DNA from: Cristatella mucedo
Taxonomy: Eukaryota > Bryozoa > Phylactolaemata > Cristatellidae
Length of the DNA stretch: 64,000 nucleotides
Reading direction: 5' to 3'
Assembly: GCA_009760855.2 (NCBI GenBank)
Contig: WPIO01000022.1
Coordinates: 2,675,001 to 2,739,000 of the forward strand
The notes under the pieces were generated by a model. The model saw only the letters and a list, made by a program, of their open reading frames with translations. It made no database searches and was not told the DNA's origin. Each line of letters opens with the position of its first letter. The stretch's first letter is position 1. A program made the position numbers and the translations under genes. Shown piece after piece: positions 63,894 to 64,000 of the stretch.

Positions 63894-64000
63894 TATTTAT
63901 CCTATAATTTTAAGCAGCGTGGCCTGAGCATACACGTGAAACCCAGAACATTTTCCAAGAATTAGCCCCCACAAAGAAAGCATGAGGAGCAGTAGCCGCG

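Overview
The window is animal nuclear DNA, most likely from an invertebrate. Genes are split by introns with GT-AG borders. Non-LTR retrotransposons, tRNA-derived SINEs and DNA transposons are abundant, and di- and hexanucleotide microsatellites are very frequent. No operons, rRNA, intact tRNA genes or CRISPR arrays are seen. The exact taxon cannot be read from the sequence. CpG-rich, GC-rich blocks (about 1-2.8, 4.9-6.8, 9.5-12.0, 24.4-27.6 and 35.2-40.2 kb) alternate with AT-rich, CpG-poor stretches that hold most of the transposon relics.

Two protein-coding genes can be supported, both on the minus strand. (1) A complete or nearly complete phospholipid phosphatase (PLPP/LPP, PAP2 superfamily) gene runs from 62874 down to about 46875 in five coding exons. 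All junction phases agree, and all three phosphatase motifs are present. (2) The first two coding exons of a cGMP-dependent protein kinase (PRKG1/foraging type) lie at 24739-24137. They encode the leucine-zipper dimerisation region, the autoinhibitory segment and the start of cGMP-binding domain A. The remaining exons were not found and should lie at lower coordinates, probably outside the window. A possible small terminal exon at 4122-4310 is only a weak candidate.

Most of the rest is mobile-element sequence. One CR1/L2-like LINE family, always 5'-truncated and ending in (TAA)n/(ATT)n, is present in about 19 copies on both strands. Two other LINE lineages are represented by relics at 45.5-46.3 kb and 60.8-61.1 kb. 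Two tRNA-derived SINE families recur. SINE-1 carries a 3' tail matching the LINE 3' end, which suggests it is mobilised by that LINE. Nested insertions give relative ages: a LINE sits inside a SINE-2 at 16.8-18.1 kb, and a SINE-1 sits inside a LINE at 20.8 kb. DNA transposon remains are a Tc1/mariner-type element with long inverted repeats (57.0-58.0 kb), a decayed hAT/ZMYM1-like transposase (51.06-51.88 kb), a foldback element with telomere-like interior (0.6-1.2 kb, half copy at 6.8-7.15 kb) and a long inverted repeat at 43.7-44.6 kb.

Structurally notable simple sequences include a perfect 73-bp inverted repeat around a TA spacer (3.64-3.85 kb), a 0.58-kb compound GA/GACAGA array (10.84-11.42 kb), a 0.39-kb TTCTCC array (27.6-28.0 kb) and several minisatellites. 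No wholly new biological system is evident. The best leads are the LINE/SINE partnership, the palindromes and the repeat-rich introns of the PLPP gene.
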